21,059 bases of DNA from JAVBMO01 sp031552355 (GCA_031552355.1 JAVBMO010000005.1:1-21059); one strand, 5' to 3'. Shown: positions 1 to 8,366, counted from the stretch's first letter. The notes: generated by a model not told the origin, from the sequence alone. Translations and numbers: made by a program.

Positions 1-290
1 TTTTGAAATCTTCAAAAGCTTCTGATTAGGGCTAAAAATCATAGACTTTCCTTTAGGAAGATTTGTCAGTATAAAAAGTCGGTGAATCTGGTTCACCTTT
101 ATGTTGTGTGAGAGTTAGGAAGGTAATTGAACTTTTTTGACGGAATCAGAAACTGCTGCTCTTTCCATTTCAATACTTTACGCAAAGGTCTGATAATTCC
201 TTGTATTTCTTTTTACATATTTCCACCTTTTTTTTACAAAAAAGAGGAATTTTGTAAGATTTAAGCCGAATAGGTGAAAATCTTTCAAGA
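1..290. other. Gene-poor left edge, no supported gene
   Basis: No recognisable gene is seen. The three plus-strand frames close within the first 30 bases, so no plus-strand gene enters from the left. On the minus strand a frame stays open from about position 114 to the left edge, with an ATG at 42-40, but its few dozen residues match nothing I know and it has no clear promoter. A short hairpin (GGTGAA/TTCACC, 81-97) is followed on the minus strand by a T-rich run and could be a weak second terminator. The stretch is best read as the intergenic tail downstream of etfA. Confidence 0.5.
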
Positions 291-325
291 AAAAAATCCC
301 CTGTCGAATGAAAATTTGACAGGGG
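290..325 (-). terminator. Rho-independent terminator after etfA
   Basis: An 8-bp perfect stem (CCCCTGTC/GACAGGGG, arms 298-305 and 318-325) lies 27 nt past the etfA stop. Read on the minus strand it is followed by a run of seven T residues after one A. This closes the bcd-etfB-etfA transcript. Confidence 0.85.
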
Positions 326-351
326 ATTCATATAAAATACTCTTTGTAACC

Positions 352-1350
352 CTACTTGCTTTTTTGCAGTTTTTCGATCAACAAAGGCACAATTTGGTTT
401 ACATTACCCACAAGGCCCAAATCGGCAGATTGGAAAATAGGGGCGTATTTGTCTTTATTGACAGCAATAATGTAATCCGACTCTTCCATACCTGCCAAAT
501 GCTGGATGGCGCCCGAAATGCCGAAAGCAAAATATACATCGGGACGAACAGTTTTACCGGTTTGTCCTACTTGTCTTTCGTGCGAAATAATGCCGGCATC
601 GACCATAGCGCGTGAAGAAGAAATTTCAGCGCCCAAAACGCCTGCTAATTCTTGTAATTTCTTGAAATTTTCGGCATTGCCTACCCCACGTCCACCGGAA
701 ACCAATATACGTGCTTCTGTAATATCAATCAGATTTTTCTCTTCTTTTACCGTTTTCAGGATTTTCACCTTAAACTTGGAAGAATCAAAAGCTACTTTTA
801 TTTCTTCTATATTTCCTTTGCGCGAAGCGTCAGGATGTCCTTTCAGCATAACTCCCGGACGAACGGTGGACATCTGCGGACGGTTTTCCTTGCAGATGAT
901 GGTTGCCATCAGGTTACCGCCAAAAGCAGGACGGGTCATCAATAAATCGCGTTCTTCCGAAACGTCCAATCCGGTACAGTCTGCCGTTAATCCGGTACCC
1001 ACACGTGCAGAAACACGAGGACCTAAGTCGCGGCCGATAGTTGTAGCGCCAATCAATACCACAGAAGGTTTGCGCTCATTGATAATTTGAACAATGGCTT
1101 GAGCGTAGGGCTCGGTATTGTAGATTCCCAATTCAGGGGCATCGGCACACAAAACGGTATCGGCGCCGTAGGCAATCAATTCTTGCGCTTGTCCGGCAAT
1201 GTTATGTCCCAAAAGCATGGCACACACCTTTTCGTTCAATTGTCCGGCCAACTCTTTTGCTTTGTTCAAAAGTTCCAATGCCACATTTTGAATAACGCCT
1301 TCGCGTTGTTCAATGAAAACATAGATGTCTTTATATTGTGTTTTATCCAT
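352..1350 (-). CDS. etfA: Electron transfer flavoprotein alpha subunit
   Basis: EtfA pairs with EtfB to carry electrons to or from the butyryl-CoA dehydrogenase encoded just upstream. At 332 residues the length is normal. The N-terminal ETF domain covers roughly residues 1-190 and contains the typical IGATTIGRDLGPRVSA stretch. The C-terminal FAD-binding domain starts near residue 210 with LVSGGRGVG and continues through SRAMVDAGIISHERQVGQTG and FGISGAIQHLAGM, the conserved FAD-contacting segments of the family. The gene follows etfB by 17 nt and ends the operon at a strong hairpin terminator. In butyrate-forming anaerobes such Etf/Bcd pairs often bifurcate electrons from NADH to crotonyl-CoA and ferredoxin; bifurcation here is inference from context, since both subunits resemble the anaerobic type. 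Confidence 0.95.
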   Translation of the reverse strand: MDKTQYKDIYVFIEQREGVIQNVALELLNKAKELAGQLNEKVCAMLLGHNIAGQAQELIAYGADTVLCADAPELGIYNTEPYAQAIVQIINERKPSVVLIGATTIGRDLGPRVSARVGTGLTADCTGLDVSEERDLLMTRPAFGGNLMATIICKENRPQMSTVRPGVMLKGHPDASRKGNIEEIKVAFDSSKFKVKILKTVKEEKNLIDITEARILVSGGRGVGNAENFKKLQELAGVLGAEISSSRAMVDAGIISHERQVGQTGKTVRPDVYFAFGISGAIQHLAGMEESDYIIAVNKDKYAPIFQSADLGLVGNVNQIVPLLIEKLQKSK

Positions 1351-1367
1351 TTTATCCAGTTTTTGAA

Positions 1368-2150
1368 TTAAATAACAAATTTTTCTTTCAGTTTATCCAC
1401 GATAATATCGGCGGCTTCGGCTGCGTCCACTTCGTAGAGTTGTCCGGCAATTTTCGCTCCTTTGGTAAAGGACTTGAATACACGGGTGGGTGAACCCTTC
1501 AAACCTAATTTGGCTTCATCGACGCTGATATTGTCGAATCCCCAAATTTCCACTTCGCGTTTGTACGCATCCACAATGCCGTTTACAGACATATAGCGTG
1601 GGTCATTTGCCGAAGACAAAACCGTGATTAAGCAAGGAGCTTCCACTTCCACCATTTGGTAGCCTTCTTCGGTAGATTTCTTAATGGTAAAGGTTTTAGG
1701 TTGACTAAACTGCAAGTCTTCCACATAGGTTACCTGTGGCAAACCCAAATGTTCTGCAATTTGAGGCCCTACCTGAGCAGTGTCGCCATCGATGGCCTGA
1801 CGGCCGGTAATAATCAAATCGTATTCCAACATACGCAAAGCGCCTGCCAAAGCATGGGAAGTGGCCAATGTGTCGGCGCCTGCAAATTTGCGGTCGCTCA
1901 AATGTATGGCACGGTCAACGCCCATAGCATAGGCTTCGCGTAAAATATCATCGGCTTGCGGTGGCCCCATGGTAATTACGGTTACATGAGCTCCGTATTT
2001 GTCTTTCAATTCCAAAGCTACTTCCAATCCGCTCTTATCGTCAGGATTCATAATGCTGGCAACACCATCGCGGATCATCGTGCCTGTTTCCGGATTCAAT
2101 TTGATTTCCGTCGTATTGGGCACTTGTTTTATACATACAATTATCTTCAT
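1368..2150 (-). CDS. etfB: Electron transfer flavoprotein beta subunit
   Basis: This is the beta subunit of the ETF heterodimer, 260 residues, a normal length. It begins with the family signature MKIIVCIKQVPNTTEIKLN and has the nucleotide-binding region VTVITMGPPQA, then the ADTLATSHALAGAL segment, then LIITGRQAIDGDTAQVGPQ. The ADT-ATS motif and the DGDTAQVG loop are shared with EtfB proteins of clostridial and Acidaminococcus type that bind an NADH-oxidising FAD, which fits an electron-bifurcating role; that is inference. It lies 57 nt after bcd and 17 nt before etfA, so the order bcd-etfB-etfA matches other butyrate-forming operons. The start is set by the universally conserved N-terminus. 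Confidence 0.95.
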   Translation of the reverse strand: MKIIVCIKQVPNTTEIKLNPETGTMIRDGVASIMNPDDKSGLEVALELKDKYGAHVTVITMGPPQADDILREAYAMGVDRAIHLSDRKFAGADTLATSHALAGALRMLEYDLIITGRQAIDGDTAQVGPQIAEHLGLPQVTYVEDLQFSQPKTFTIKKSTEEGYQMVEVEAPCLITVLSSANDPRYMSVNGIVDAYKREVEIWGFDNISVDEAKLGLKGSPTRVFKSFTKGAKIAGQLYEVDAAEAADIIVDKLKEKFVI

Positions 2151-2207
2151 TGTCTTTCTTTCTGTTTAAAAGTTTAACGGTTGAATAGTTTACTTAAATT
2201 CAACGAT

Positions 2208-3347
2208 TTATTTTAATAAATTGGCTGAAATCACCATCCTTTGTACTTCTGAGGTTCCTTCATAGATTTCGGTAATTTTGGCATCACGCATCATACGTTC
2301 AACAGGGTATTCGCGGGTATAGCCGTATCCGCCATGCAATTGAACCGCTTTAGTGCTTACTTCCATAGCAGTTTCGGCAGCAAACAATTTAGCGCGTGCA
2401 GCTTCTACAGAATACGGCACTTTTTTATCTTTTTTGAAAGCGGCGCTTCTTACCAACAAACGGGAAGCCTCTATCTTGGCATCCATATCTGCCAATTGGA
2501 ATTGGGTGTTTTGGAATTGTCCCAAAGTTCGTCCGAATTGTTTACGCTCTTTCACATATTTCACGGTTTCATCCAAGGCGCCTTGCGCAATACCTAAGGC
2601 TTGCGAAGCAATACCTATACGTCCGCCATCCAGGGTTTTCATGGCCAGTCCAAATCCACCGCCTATTTTTCCCAAAAGGTTTTCTTTAGGGATTACGCAG
2701 TTCTCAAAAATCAATTCGCAGGTAGCCGATCCACGGATACCCATTTTCTTTTCTTTTTTGCCGATAGAAAATCCGGGAGTGCCTTTTTCTACAATGAAAG
2801 CAGAAATACCGCGAGTGCCTTGCGATTTGTCGGTCATGGCCATCACAATGTAAACATGGGCATATCCTGCATTGGTAATAAAAATTTTAGAACCATTCAA
2901 AACATACTGGTCGTTTTCCAACACGGCAGTAGTTTGTTGAGCCGATGCATCGGTTCCGGCATTGGGTTCGGTAAGCCCGAAAGCGCCAATCCATTCCCCT
3001 GAACAAAGTTTAGGTAAATACTTTTTCTTTTGCTCTTCGGTGCCATGTTCGTAAATGGGAGCAACACAAAGCGATGTGTGAGCCGAAACAATAACTCCTG
3101 TCGTAGCACAAGCCTTTGACAATTCTTCCACAGCCATGGAGTACAAAACATTATCGCCACCGGCGCCACCATATTCAACAGGGAAAGGAATTCCCATAAT
3201 GCCGAGCTTGGCCATTTTTTCTACGGTTTCAACAGGAAAGCGTTCGCTCTCGTCCACTTCAGCCGCCAAAGGTTTGACTTCTTTTTCCGTAAATTCCCTG
3301 ATCATTTGCAGGAAAAGAGTTTGTTCTTTTGTGAGTGAAAAATCCAT
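2208..3347 (-). CDS. bcd: Butyryl-CoA dehydrogenase (short-chain acyl-CoA dehydrogenase)
   Basis: This flavoenzyme reduces crotonyl-CoA to butyryl-CoA with electrons from EtfAB, the last reductive step of butyrate formation. It has 379 residues, the size of Megasphaera and clostridial Bcd. The FAD/substrate motifs FGLTEPNAGTDAS (about residues 123-135) and the C-terminal QLHGGYGYTREYPVERMMRD are present. The catalytic base is Glu363 in IYEGTSEVQR, the position used by short- and medium-chain enzymes; isovaleryl and long-chain types place it elsewhere. It is first in the bcd-etfB-etfA operon. No clear Bacteroidetes promoter is visible in the 97 nt before it, so it may have a non-consensus promoter or depend on read-through from the hydrogenase genes. 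The exact chain length preference is not readable; context makes butyryl-CoA most likely. Confidence 0.92.
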   Translation of the reverse strand: MDFSLTKEQTLFLQMIREFTEKEVKPLAAEVDESERFPVETVEKMAKLGIMGIPFPVEYGGAGGDNVLYSMAVEELSKACATTGVIVSAHTSLCVAPIYEHGTEEQKKKYLPKLCSGEWIGAFGLTEPNAGTDASAQQTTAVLENDQYVLNGSKIFITNAGYAHVYIVMAMTDKSQGTRGISAFIVEKGTPGFSIGKKEKKMGIRGSATCELIFENCVIPKENLLGKIGGGFGLAMKTLDGGRIGIASQALGIAQGALDETVKYVKERKQFGRTLGQFQNTQFQLADMDAKIEASRLLVRSAAFKKDKKVPYSVEAARAKLFAAETAMEVSTKAVQLHGGYGYTREYPVERMMRDAKITEIYEGTSEVQRMVISANLLK

Positions 3348-3400
3348 ACTTTTATTTTTATATATTTTAGTTTCTAGAATATCTTTGTTTTTTTGATAAA

Positions 3401-3436
3401 ACGGAAAAGGAATCGCTCACCTGCTTTTCCTTTTCC
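3401..3436 (-). terminator. Probable terminator after the hydrogenase operon
   Basis: Perfect 10-bp arms (GGAAAAGGAA at 3403-3412 and TTCCTTTTCC at 3427-3436) form a hairpin just past the stop of the last hydrogenase gene. On the minus strand it is followed by GTTTTATC, a short T tract. The stem is A/T and G/A rich, so termination may be partial and leave some read-through into bcd. Confidence 0.5.
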
Positions 3437-3444
3437 TTATTTTT

Positions 3445-4860
3445 TTATTTCAAATTCTTCTTTATCTGACGTTTTGCCAGGCTGTAAGGCGCCAATGAAC
3501 AAGGTCCGTTGATACATCCTCCTTCGCAGGCCATTACTTCCACAAATTGAGCTTCCGCATTTTTGACCATTCCCTTCAAGGTGCGTTGGTTTTGTTTTCC
3601 AAGCCCCTCAAGATAAATCGTTTGATAATCGGTACCTACTGCATTCACAATGGCATCATGTACACCGCCTGCCTGAGCATATCCACGGGAGAACTTGGTT
3701 ACCTCAGGGTCTAAAGGCATTTCCTCACATGTTTTTATATCTATGTCGTAGGCCGCAATAAACGCCCCCAACTCTTCAAAACTCATCACCAAATCCACCT
3801 CATCTATCTGATCTGACTCGTAGCGTTTCGCCAGGCAGGGCCCAATAAATACCACATCTGCATCGGGATATTGTTTTTTGGCTCTTTTTGCGGCATAGGC
3901 CATTGGGCTCAAAGTTTCGGATACAAAAGGTTTCAATTCTGTTGCATGTTTATCTACCCAACCCACATAAGCAGGACAGCATGAGGTGGTCATAAAAGGT
4001 TTCCCCTCGTGCATTCTTTCCACAAATTCTGCCGATTCATGGGCAGAAGTATCCTCAGCGCCCAGGGCCACTTCTATTACCTCGTCGAAACCAATGGCTT
4101 TAATGGCCGAGTGAATTTGTCCTGGAGTGGCATCAAACTGTCCGTAGATGGCAGGTGCCGGAATAGCAATGGTTTTTTTGTTCGGGTTTGAAACACTTTT
4201 GAAAATATCTATAATCTTACAACGTTCCATGATGGCGCCATAAGGACAAGCTTGCATACATTTGCCACAATAAATACATTTATCCTTGTCGATATGCTCG
4301 GTGCCGTCTTCTTTTTTGCTGATGGCTTTCACCGGACAAGCTTCTTCACAAGGAACCGGGGTGTAAATAATGGCATGGTAAGGACATACTTTTTGGCACA
4401 AGCCACAGCTAACGCAATCTTCCTGTGAAATGTTCGCTTTTCCGCTCTTGAAAGAAATGGCGGCTTTAGGACAGTTCATCATACAAGGACGGCCTTCGCA
4501 ACCACGGCACATGTTGGTTACCAAATATTGAGATTGCATACAAGCGCTGCAAGCTTCGTGAGCTACAGAAAGAATGGTTTCTTTCACGTTTTTATTCTCC
4601 AACGAACGTTGGGCAAACTCTTTCAAATCTATGGTATAGATTTCTTCGTCCACCACATCAAAACCTAAAATAGTTATGATTTTATGTTTGAGGATATATC
4701 TATCTTTATGCAAACAGCAGCTGACAGACTTCTTGTCTCTCGGCCGCATTTCGATAGGAATATTGGCTACTCCTTTGGCAAAATTGTCTTCTTTTAAAAG
4801 TTGTACAAGCCTAACCAAAAGCTCTCGCTTGGTTAGCATGGCGTAATTATCATATAGCAT
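3445..4860 (-). CDS. Monomeric [FeFe]-hydrogenase with N-terminal ferredoxin domains, catalytic type
   Basis: This iron hydrogenase (471 residues) probably couples ferredoxin to H2. Cysteine clusters of [4Fe-4S] type lie at 118-130 (CxxCxxxxCxxxC), 149-159 (CxxCxxCxxxCP), 171-175 and 195-205. The H-cluster domain follows. Loop L1 is TSCCP (292-296), so both the proton-relay Cys294 and the ligand Cys295 are kept. L2 is GPCLAKR with Cys342 in place of the usual MPCxxKxxE. L3 is EVMACEGGC with ligands Cys445 and Cys449, followed by NGP where classical enzymes have GGGQ. These variants recall the group B-type enzymes rather than the classical clostridial group A; that placement is from memory. 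The start overlaps the preceding [2Fe-2S] gene by 11 nt, indicating translational coupling. It is last in the hydrogenase operon and probably disposes of ferredoxin electrons from butyrate formation. Confidence 0.88.
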   Translation of the reverse strand: MLYDNYAMLTKRELLVRLVQLLKEDNFAKGVANIPIEMRPRDKKSVSCCLHKDRYILKHKIITILGFDVVDEEIYTIDLKEFAQRSLENKNVKETILSVAHEACSACMQSQYLVTNMCRGCEGRPCMMNCPKAAISFKSGKANISQEDCVSCGLCQKVCPYHAIIYTPVPCEEACPVKAISKKEDGTEHIDKDKCIYCGKCMQACPYGAIMERCKIIDIFKSVSNPNKKTIAIPAPAIYGQFDATPGQIHSAIKAIGFDEVIEVALGAEDTSAHESAEFVERMHEGKPFMTTSCCPAYVGWVDKHATELKPFVSETLSPMAYAAKRAKKQYPDADVVFIGPCLAKRYESDQIDEVDLVMSFEELGAFIAAYDIDIKTCEEMPLDPEVTKFSRGYAQAGGVHDAIVNAVGTDYQTIYLEGLGKQNQRTLKGMVKNAEAQFVEVMACEGGCINGPCSLAPYSLAKRQIKKNLK

Positions 4861-5104
4861 CGCTAATCTCCTCTTTTAATATTTGCTTTAAACTTTGTTT
4901 ACTTACTCCTGATATTAATTGTCCGTTAAATTCAATGTACGGTGGGGTTTCTTTTTTATTGTAGCAACCTAAACACGGAGAAAAACTTACATTAAGGTGT
5001 TGTAATGCTTCTTCCGGAAGATTTTCCACATAGTCCTTCAATTCTGCGCCACCCATAACATAGCACATGGTTCCAACACATATTTTCAAATCTACTTTTT
5101 TCAT
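4850..5104 (-). CDS. Small NuoE/HydC-like [2Fe-2S] thioredoxin-fold protein
   Basis: An 84-residue protein with the four-Cys pattern of the thioredoxin-like [2Fe-2S] ferredoxin family (NuoE C-terminal domain, HydC): Cys9 and Cys14, then Cys44 and Cys47 in FSPCLGCYNK. It is only the ferredoxin domain, lacking the helical N-terminus of full NuoE. It overlaps the downstream hydrogenase gene by 11 nt and follows the phosphatase by 31 nt, so it is probably the electron-transfer partner of that hydrogenase. A second protein of the same size and cysteine layout precedes the sensory hydrogenase, giving one [2Fe-2S] protein per hydrogenase in this operon. Confidence 0.85.
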   Translation of the reverse strand: MKKVDLKICVGTMCYVMGGAELKDYVENLPEEALQHLNVSFSPCLGCYNKKETPPYIEFNGQLISGVSKQSLKQILKEEISDAI

Positions 5105-5135
5105 AAACTCTTAGTGTTTAATTTATTGATTCGAT

Positions 5136-6326
5136 TTATATATAAGTAATTTCTACTTCTTTCAAATAGTTGGTTTCCAATAAAGACTTAATCTTTTTGA
5201 TAACATTTCTGCGAATTTCCAATTCAACAGGTAAAGCCGGATCCTGATGAGCCTCGTTGATCTTGGTGCCCACCAAAAACGTAATTTTATCACTGTTCAG
5301 CAAAAACTTAATCATTAATTCGGCAGGGCCGCTTTTCATTCTTTCCCATTCATGATTGTTATTACTCAACAACTGCTCTACTTTGCTGAGTGTCAAAATT
5401 CCTTCCGTAACCAAATCCACACCTTGTATTTTAGAAAGTGGCGGCAGGCTTTTATCCACAATATTCATATCTACTTCCATGGGGACATTCCATTCCCGCG
5501 AAATAATATGCGCTGTAGTTCCTCCGCAAAGAATTTTTTTCCCTTGAAATTCATAAAGGCGCTTGCTCAGGTATTTATCATTTTTTTCGTCATAGGGAGG
5601 GCCTGTACAAATAAGCAAATTACGTGGTTTACGCATGTAAATCACACAACAGGTTGTATCGTCTTTTGCCGAAAGCCCATCGTTTTCTTTTGCCTGCGAC
5701 ACTATTTTCCTCGACAATTCGGCAGCCGAAATATCAAAGGTTTTCTTTACCAAATCGGTAATAAAATCTTTCACTTTTTCTTCCCAGCCAAAAGGCATTC
5801 CTATGCGCCCCATCCCGGATTGGCTCACTCCATCGCTGAAAAATATAATTCGATCTTCCTTTTGCAACGTAAATTCAGAAATCCACAAAAAAGTATTGTT
5901 CAGGTTGTCGCCCCTGTCAACAGGGATTTTCTGTTTCGTAATATCTATAAAATTACCCCTTCTGTATAAATAAAAAGAAGGCGCTTCGTATTCAACAATT
6001 CGAACATTGCCAAAACAATCTATGTCGCAAAGCGTAAATGTTGAATAACTTACCTTTCGCACTTGATCTTCGGGCAATGTTTTGATAATCGATTTTGAAG
6101 CGGCTACAATATCTTCGTTCATCGACGAAAAATTCAGCGCCATTGAAGCCGTCATGGTCGAAAGTACCGAAGCTTTGATTCCACTGCCCAAACCGTCGGA
6201 GAGCACACTGATAATGCGTCCGTCGTCCTTCAGCTTTTTGGACATAAAACAATCGCCGCAAACAATATTTCCGGCTTTGTTATGCTGTGCAAAATCTACT
6301 TCAATAAAATTTTCGTTTGTCTTCAA
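5136..6326 (-). CDS. SpoIIE/PP2C-type serine phosphatase linked to sensory hydrogenase
   Basis: A 396-residue PP2C-fold phosphatase of the SpoIIE/RsbU type. The metal-binding acidic residues are visible: Asp25 in VCGDCF, Asp44 in SDGLGSG, Asp165 in FSDGVSQSG, and Asp222/223 in KDDTTCCVI. The catalytic domain ends near residue 235. The remaining 160 or so residues form an extension that I cannot assign, with CTGPP at 240-244 and ILCGGTTAH near 265-273. Genes of this kind sit beside PAS-containing [FeFe]-hydrogenases in clostridia and relatives, where they are thought to turn a hydrogen or redox signal into dephosphorylation of a protein partner. Here it lies 12 nt after the sensory hydrogenase. 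No anti-sigma kinase or STAS partner is visible in the window, so its substrate is unknown. Confidence 0.85.
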   Translation of the reverse strand: MKTNENFIEVDFAQHNKAGNIVCGDCFMSKKLKDDGRIISVLSDGLGSGIKASVLSTMTASMALNFSSMNEDIVAASKSIIKTLPEDQVRKVSYSTFTLCDIDCFGNVRIVEYEAPSFYLYRRGNFIDITKQKIPVDRGDNLNNTFLWISEFTLQKEDRIIFFSDGVSQSGMGRIGMPFGWEEKVKDFITDLVKKTFDISAAELSRKIVSQAKENDGLSAKDDTTCCVIYMRKPRNLLICTGPPYDEKNDKYLSKRLYEFQGKKILCGGTTAHIISREWNVPMEVDMNIVDKSLPPLSKIQGVDLVTEGILTLSKVEQLLSNNNHEWERMKSGPAELMIKFLLNSDKITFLVGTKINEAHQDPALPVELEIRRNVIKKIKSLLETNYLKEVEITYI

Positions 6327-6338
6327 ATCAAAAATCTA

Positions 6339-8054
6339 TTACAATGTCTGTTTGTTTTCATCTTTGCTATACGCATCTATTACCGATTTTAAGGTTGCGT
6401 CGGTAAAAGCTGCATTTTCGCCTAATAAACCGGCCACTTGCTGAACGGTTAACATGTGGTTACGGATTACTTCTTTAGTTTTTTCTATAATCCACTCTTT
6501 TTTCACGCCAGGATCTTGCAAATCCTGCAATAATCCAAACACCAATTTATGTTGTTGTATATTGTAAATGGATAATATCCATGTTTTGTCTCCATCCTTT
6601 ATCTGCCGCTCTTTAATTTCTTTTCCCGTCGATAAAACCGTTTTGAACAGGGTTTCAAACGAGCAAATATTTTTTAAAGGTGCGCCATTCAAACCCGGAC
6701 AGACCTCGTAAACATCCATAATATCCGGTCCCAACAGAGCGGCGCAATGTTGGTTCATATCCATAATTTTCAAATCGGAATTAACCAGCAAAACTCCCGC
6801 AGGAATTTTGTGCAACAAAACCGTGGCTTTGTCGTGAGCAATTTTGCGCATATAGGAGGCGCACATATTGTCTTCGGCAAGGCCTTCTATCAATGCCACG
6901 GCAAAATCGCGACAAGAATCATAACCGCAACAACTGCAATTCAACTCATCCTGAGCGCTTAGTTTACCCACCAAAGACAAGGCCTGTTTAATTTCTTCTT
7001 CGGAATATTCTTTGTGTATGGTTTGAATGTCTTTGCTGAAAGCAATTCCCAAATCCAATTCTTTAAAATCTTCTTTGGGGTCGCCCATATCCGACTGGTT
7101 AATAACTTCGTAACGTTTAATCGCAGGCGAAGTCGATTTAAGTTTGGCCGGCCCATTCACACATCCTCCCTTGCATGCCAGCAATTCAAGGAAAATGGTT
7201 TGGTTGTAGGAATCCGGTTTAATATTTTTCAAAACCTCCCTGATTGTGGCTATTTCAGAAAAAGCCATATTCAAAACAGGTTTTTCCATTTTGTGCAAAC
7301 CGTCTATCATTCCGCCTTCTATGGGATACAAAGCTCCTAATTTGGAACGATAGGGTTCAAATTTTTCTTCTTTTTGTGACCAAATTTCATCCTGTAAATC
7401 TACGCCCTCTTTTTCGAACCAAACTTTCAGGTCTTTGAATGTAATGACCACATCTATAAGATTGCTGAAATCATCGGCTTCCATTTTTTTGCCGATACAA
7501 GGGCCTGCAAAAATCACCTTTACATCTTCGCCATAGAGTTTCCTCAAAATTTTAGCATGCGCCAACATCGGCGATACAATGGGGGTAATATTAGGCACGT
7601 ATTCGGCAGAATATTTTCTTATGTAATCTACCACTACCGGGCAAGCCGAAGAGATGTAAATCCCTTTTTCTTCTGCGTTCAGAAATTCTTCGGTACGTGC
7701 TGATACCACTTCGGCGCCCAAGGCGGTTTCCGAAACACCTGTAAATCCCAAATGCTTAATGGCCGCAATCAACGTTGAAGTGGGAATATTTTCAAATTCA
7801 CTGACATAGGAAGGCGCCAGCGATAAATATACTTTAGGATTGCGATCCAAAGTTAGCTGAGCCCGTGTTAAACCGTCTCTGATTTTTTTAGCTCCTGCAG
7901 GACATACTTGCGTACAATGCCCACAATAGACACAGCGGTCTTCGATAATATAGGCCTTGTTGCTTTCTATCCGAATAGCCTTTACGGGGCATTCGCGGAT
8001 ACATTTGTAGCAATCCTGACAGCTTTCCGGTTCGGTATAGACGGGTCTTAACAT
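6339..8054 (-). CDS. hydS: Sensory-type [FeFe]-hydrogenase with C-terminal Fe-S and PAS domains
   Basis: A 571-residue multidomain protein. Residues 12-22 and 41-51 carry two CxxCxxCxxxCP ferredoxin motifs. The H-cluster domain runs to about 310: L1 is SSACP (135-139) with ligand Cys138, L2 GPCIGKK with Cys186, L3 LLACKGGC with Cys294 and Cys298. The first Cys of the usual TSCCP is Ala137; that Cys relays protons in catalytic enzymes, and its loss marks the putative sensory (group C, HydS) class. A small Fe-S domain follows (CSCCGYDSC at 373-381 plus Cys398), then a PAS domain (about 410-515) with GVLLVNSDLKIMDMN. The protein is probably a low-activity H2/redox sensor signalling through the adjacent phosphatase. 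The start overlaps the upstream [2Fe-2S] gene by 7 nt. Hydrogen sensing is inferred from family and context. Confidence 0.9.
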   Translation of the reverse strand: MLRPVYTEPESCQDCYKCIRECPVKAIRIESNKAYIIEDRCVYCGHCTQVCPAGAKKIRDGLTRAQLTLDRNPKVYLSLAPSYVSEFENIPTSTLIAAIKHLGFTGVSETALGAEVVSARTEEFLNAEEKGIYISSACPVVVDYIRKYSAEYVPNITPIVSPMLAHAKILRKLYGEDVKVIFAGPCIGKKMEADDFSNLIDVVITFKDLKVWFEKEGVDLQDEIWSQKEEKFEPYRSKLGALYPIEGGMIDGLHKMEKPVLNMAFSEIATIREVLKNIKPDSYNQTIFLELLACKGGCVNGPAKLKSTSPAIKRYEVINQSDMGDPKEDFKELDLGIAFSKDIQTIHKEYSEEEIKQALSLVGKLSAQDELNCSCCGYDSCRDFAVALIEGLAEDNMCASYMRKIAHDKATVLLHKIPAGVLLVNSDLKIMDMNQHCAALLGPDIMDVYEVCPGLNGAPLKNICSFETLFKTVLSTGKEIKERQIKDGDKTWILSIYNIQQHKLVFGLLQDLQDPGVKKEWIIEKTKEVIRNHMLTVQQVAGLLGENAAFTDATLKSVIDAYSKDENKQTL

Positions 8055-8290
8055 GGCAATTCTTCTTGTAAAATTTTATGCAACCGAGACAAGTTTACCT
8101 CTTCATATACATGGTCGTTGACAGAGACTATAGGCCCTTTGCTACATTTATCTTCACACAAGTGTCCCGAAAAAGTAATATCTGCTTCCAAGTTATTATC
8201 TTTCAAATACTTTTGAATAACTTCCAAATTCGCATTGTTTCCTCGCGAAAAACAAGAACTTCCCAAGCAGATTTTTATTTTACTTTTCAT
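8048..8290 (-). CDS. Small [2Fe-2S] thioredoxin-fold protein, first gene of hydrogenase operon
   Basis: An 80-residue protein with the NuoE/HydC-type cysteine pattern: Cys8 and Cys13 near the N-terminus, Cys45 and Cys49 in HLCEDKCSKGP. It is a paralogue of the 84-residue protein at 4850-5104. Its last 7 nt overlap the start of the sensory hydrogenase gene, so the two are translationally coupled and probably exchange electrons. It opens the operon downstream of the promoter that lies between inverted repeats. The start ATG at 8290 is followed by KSKIKICLGSSC, the expected N-terminus of the family. Confidence 0.85.
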   Translation of the reverse strand: MKSKIKICLGSSCFSRGNNANLEVIQKYLKDNNLEADITFSGHLCEDKCSKGPIVSVNDHVYEEVNLSRLHKILQEELPC

Positions 8291-8366
8291 TTACACTCAA
8301 ATTTTAATGATAAAGGACTGTCCCCTCACTTTTTCTTACAGAAAATCAACTTTTTACTGACTTATC

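Noticed and set aside
1..114. Minus-strand open frame running off the left edge
   Set aside because: Only a few dozen codons are visible, with no promoter and no recognisable motif, so it cannot be called a gene.
506..1090. 194-codon plus-strand open frame inside etfA
   Set aside because: It is antisense to a well-conserved etfA frame and its translation is low-complexity with no family resemblance.
2353..2853. 166-codon plus-strand open frame inside bcd
   Set aside because: It is antisense to the conserved acyl-CoA dehydrogenase and has no recognisable motif.
3380..3387. Plus-strand TATCTTTG resembling a -7 promoter box
   Set aside because: It points away from bcd and there is no plus-strand gene downstream.
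5352..5969. 205-codon plus-strand open frame inside the phosphatase gene
   Set aside because: The opposite frame has full PP2C motifs; this one looks like an antisense shadow.
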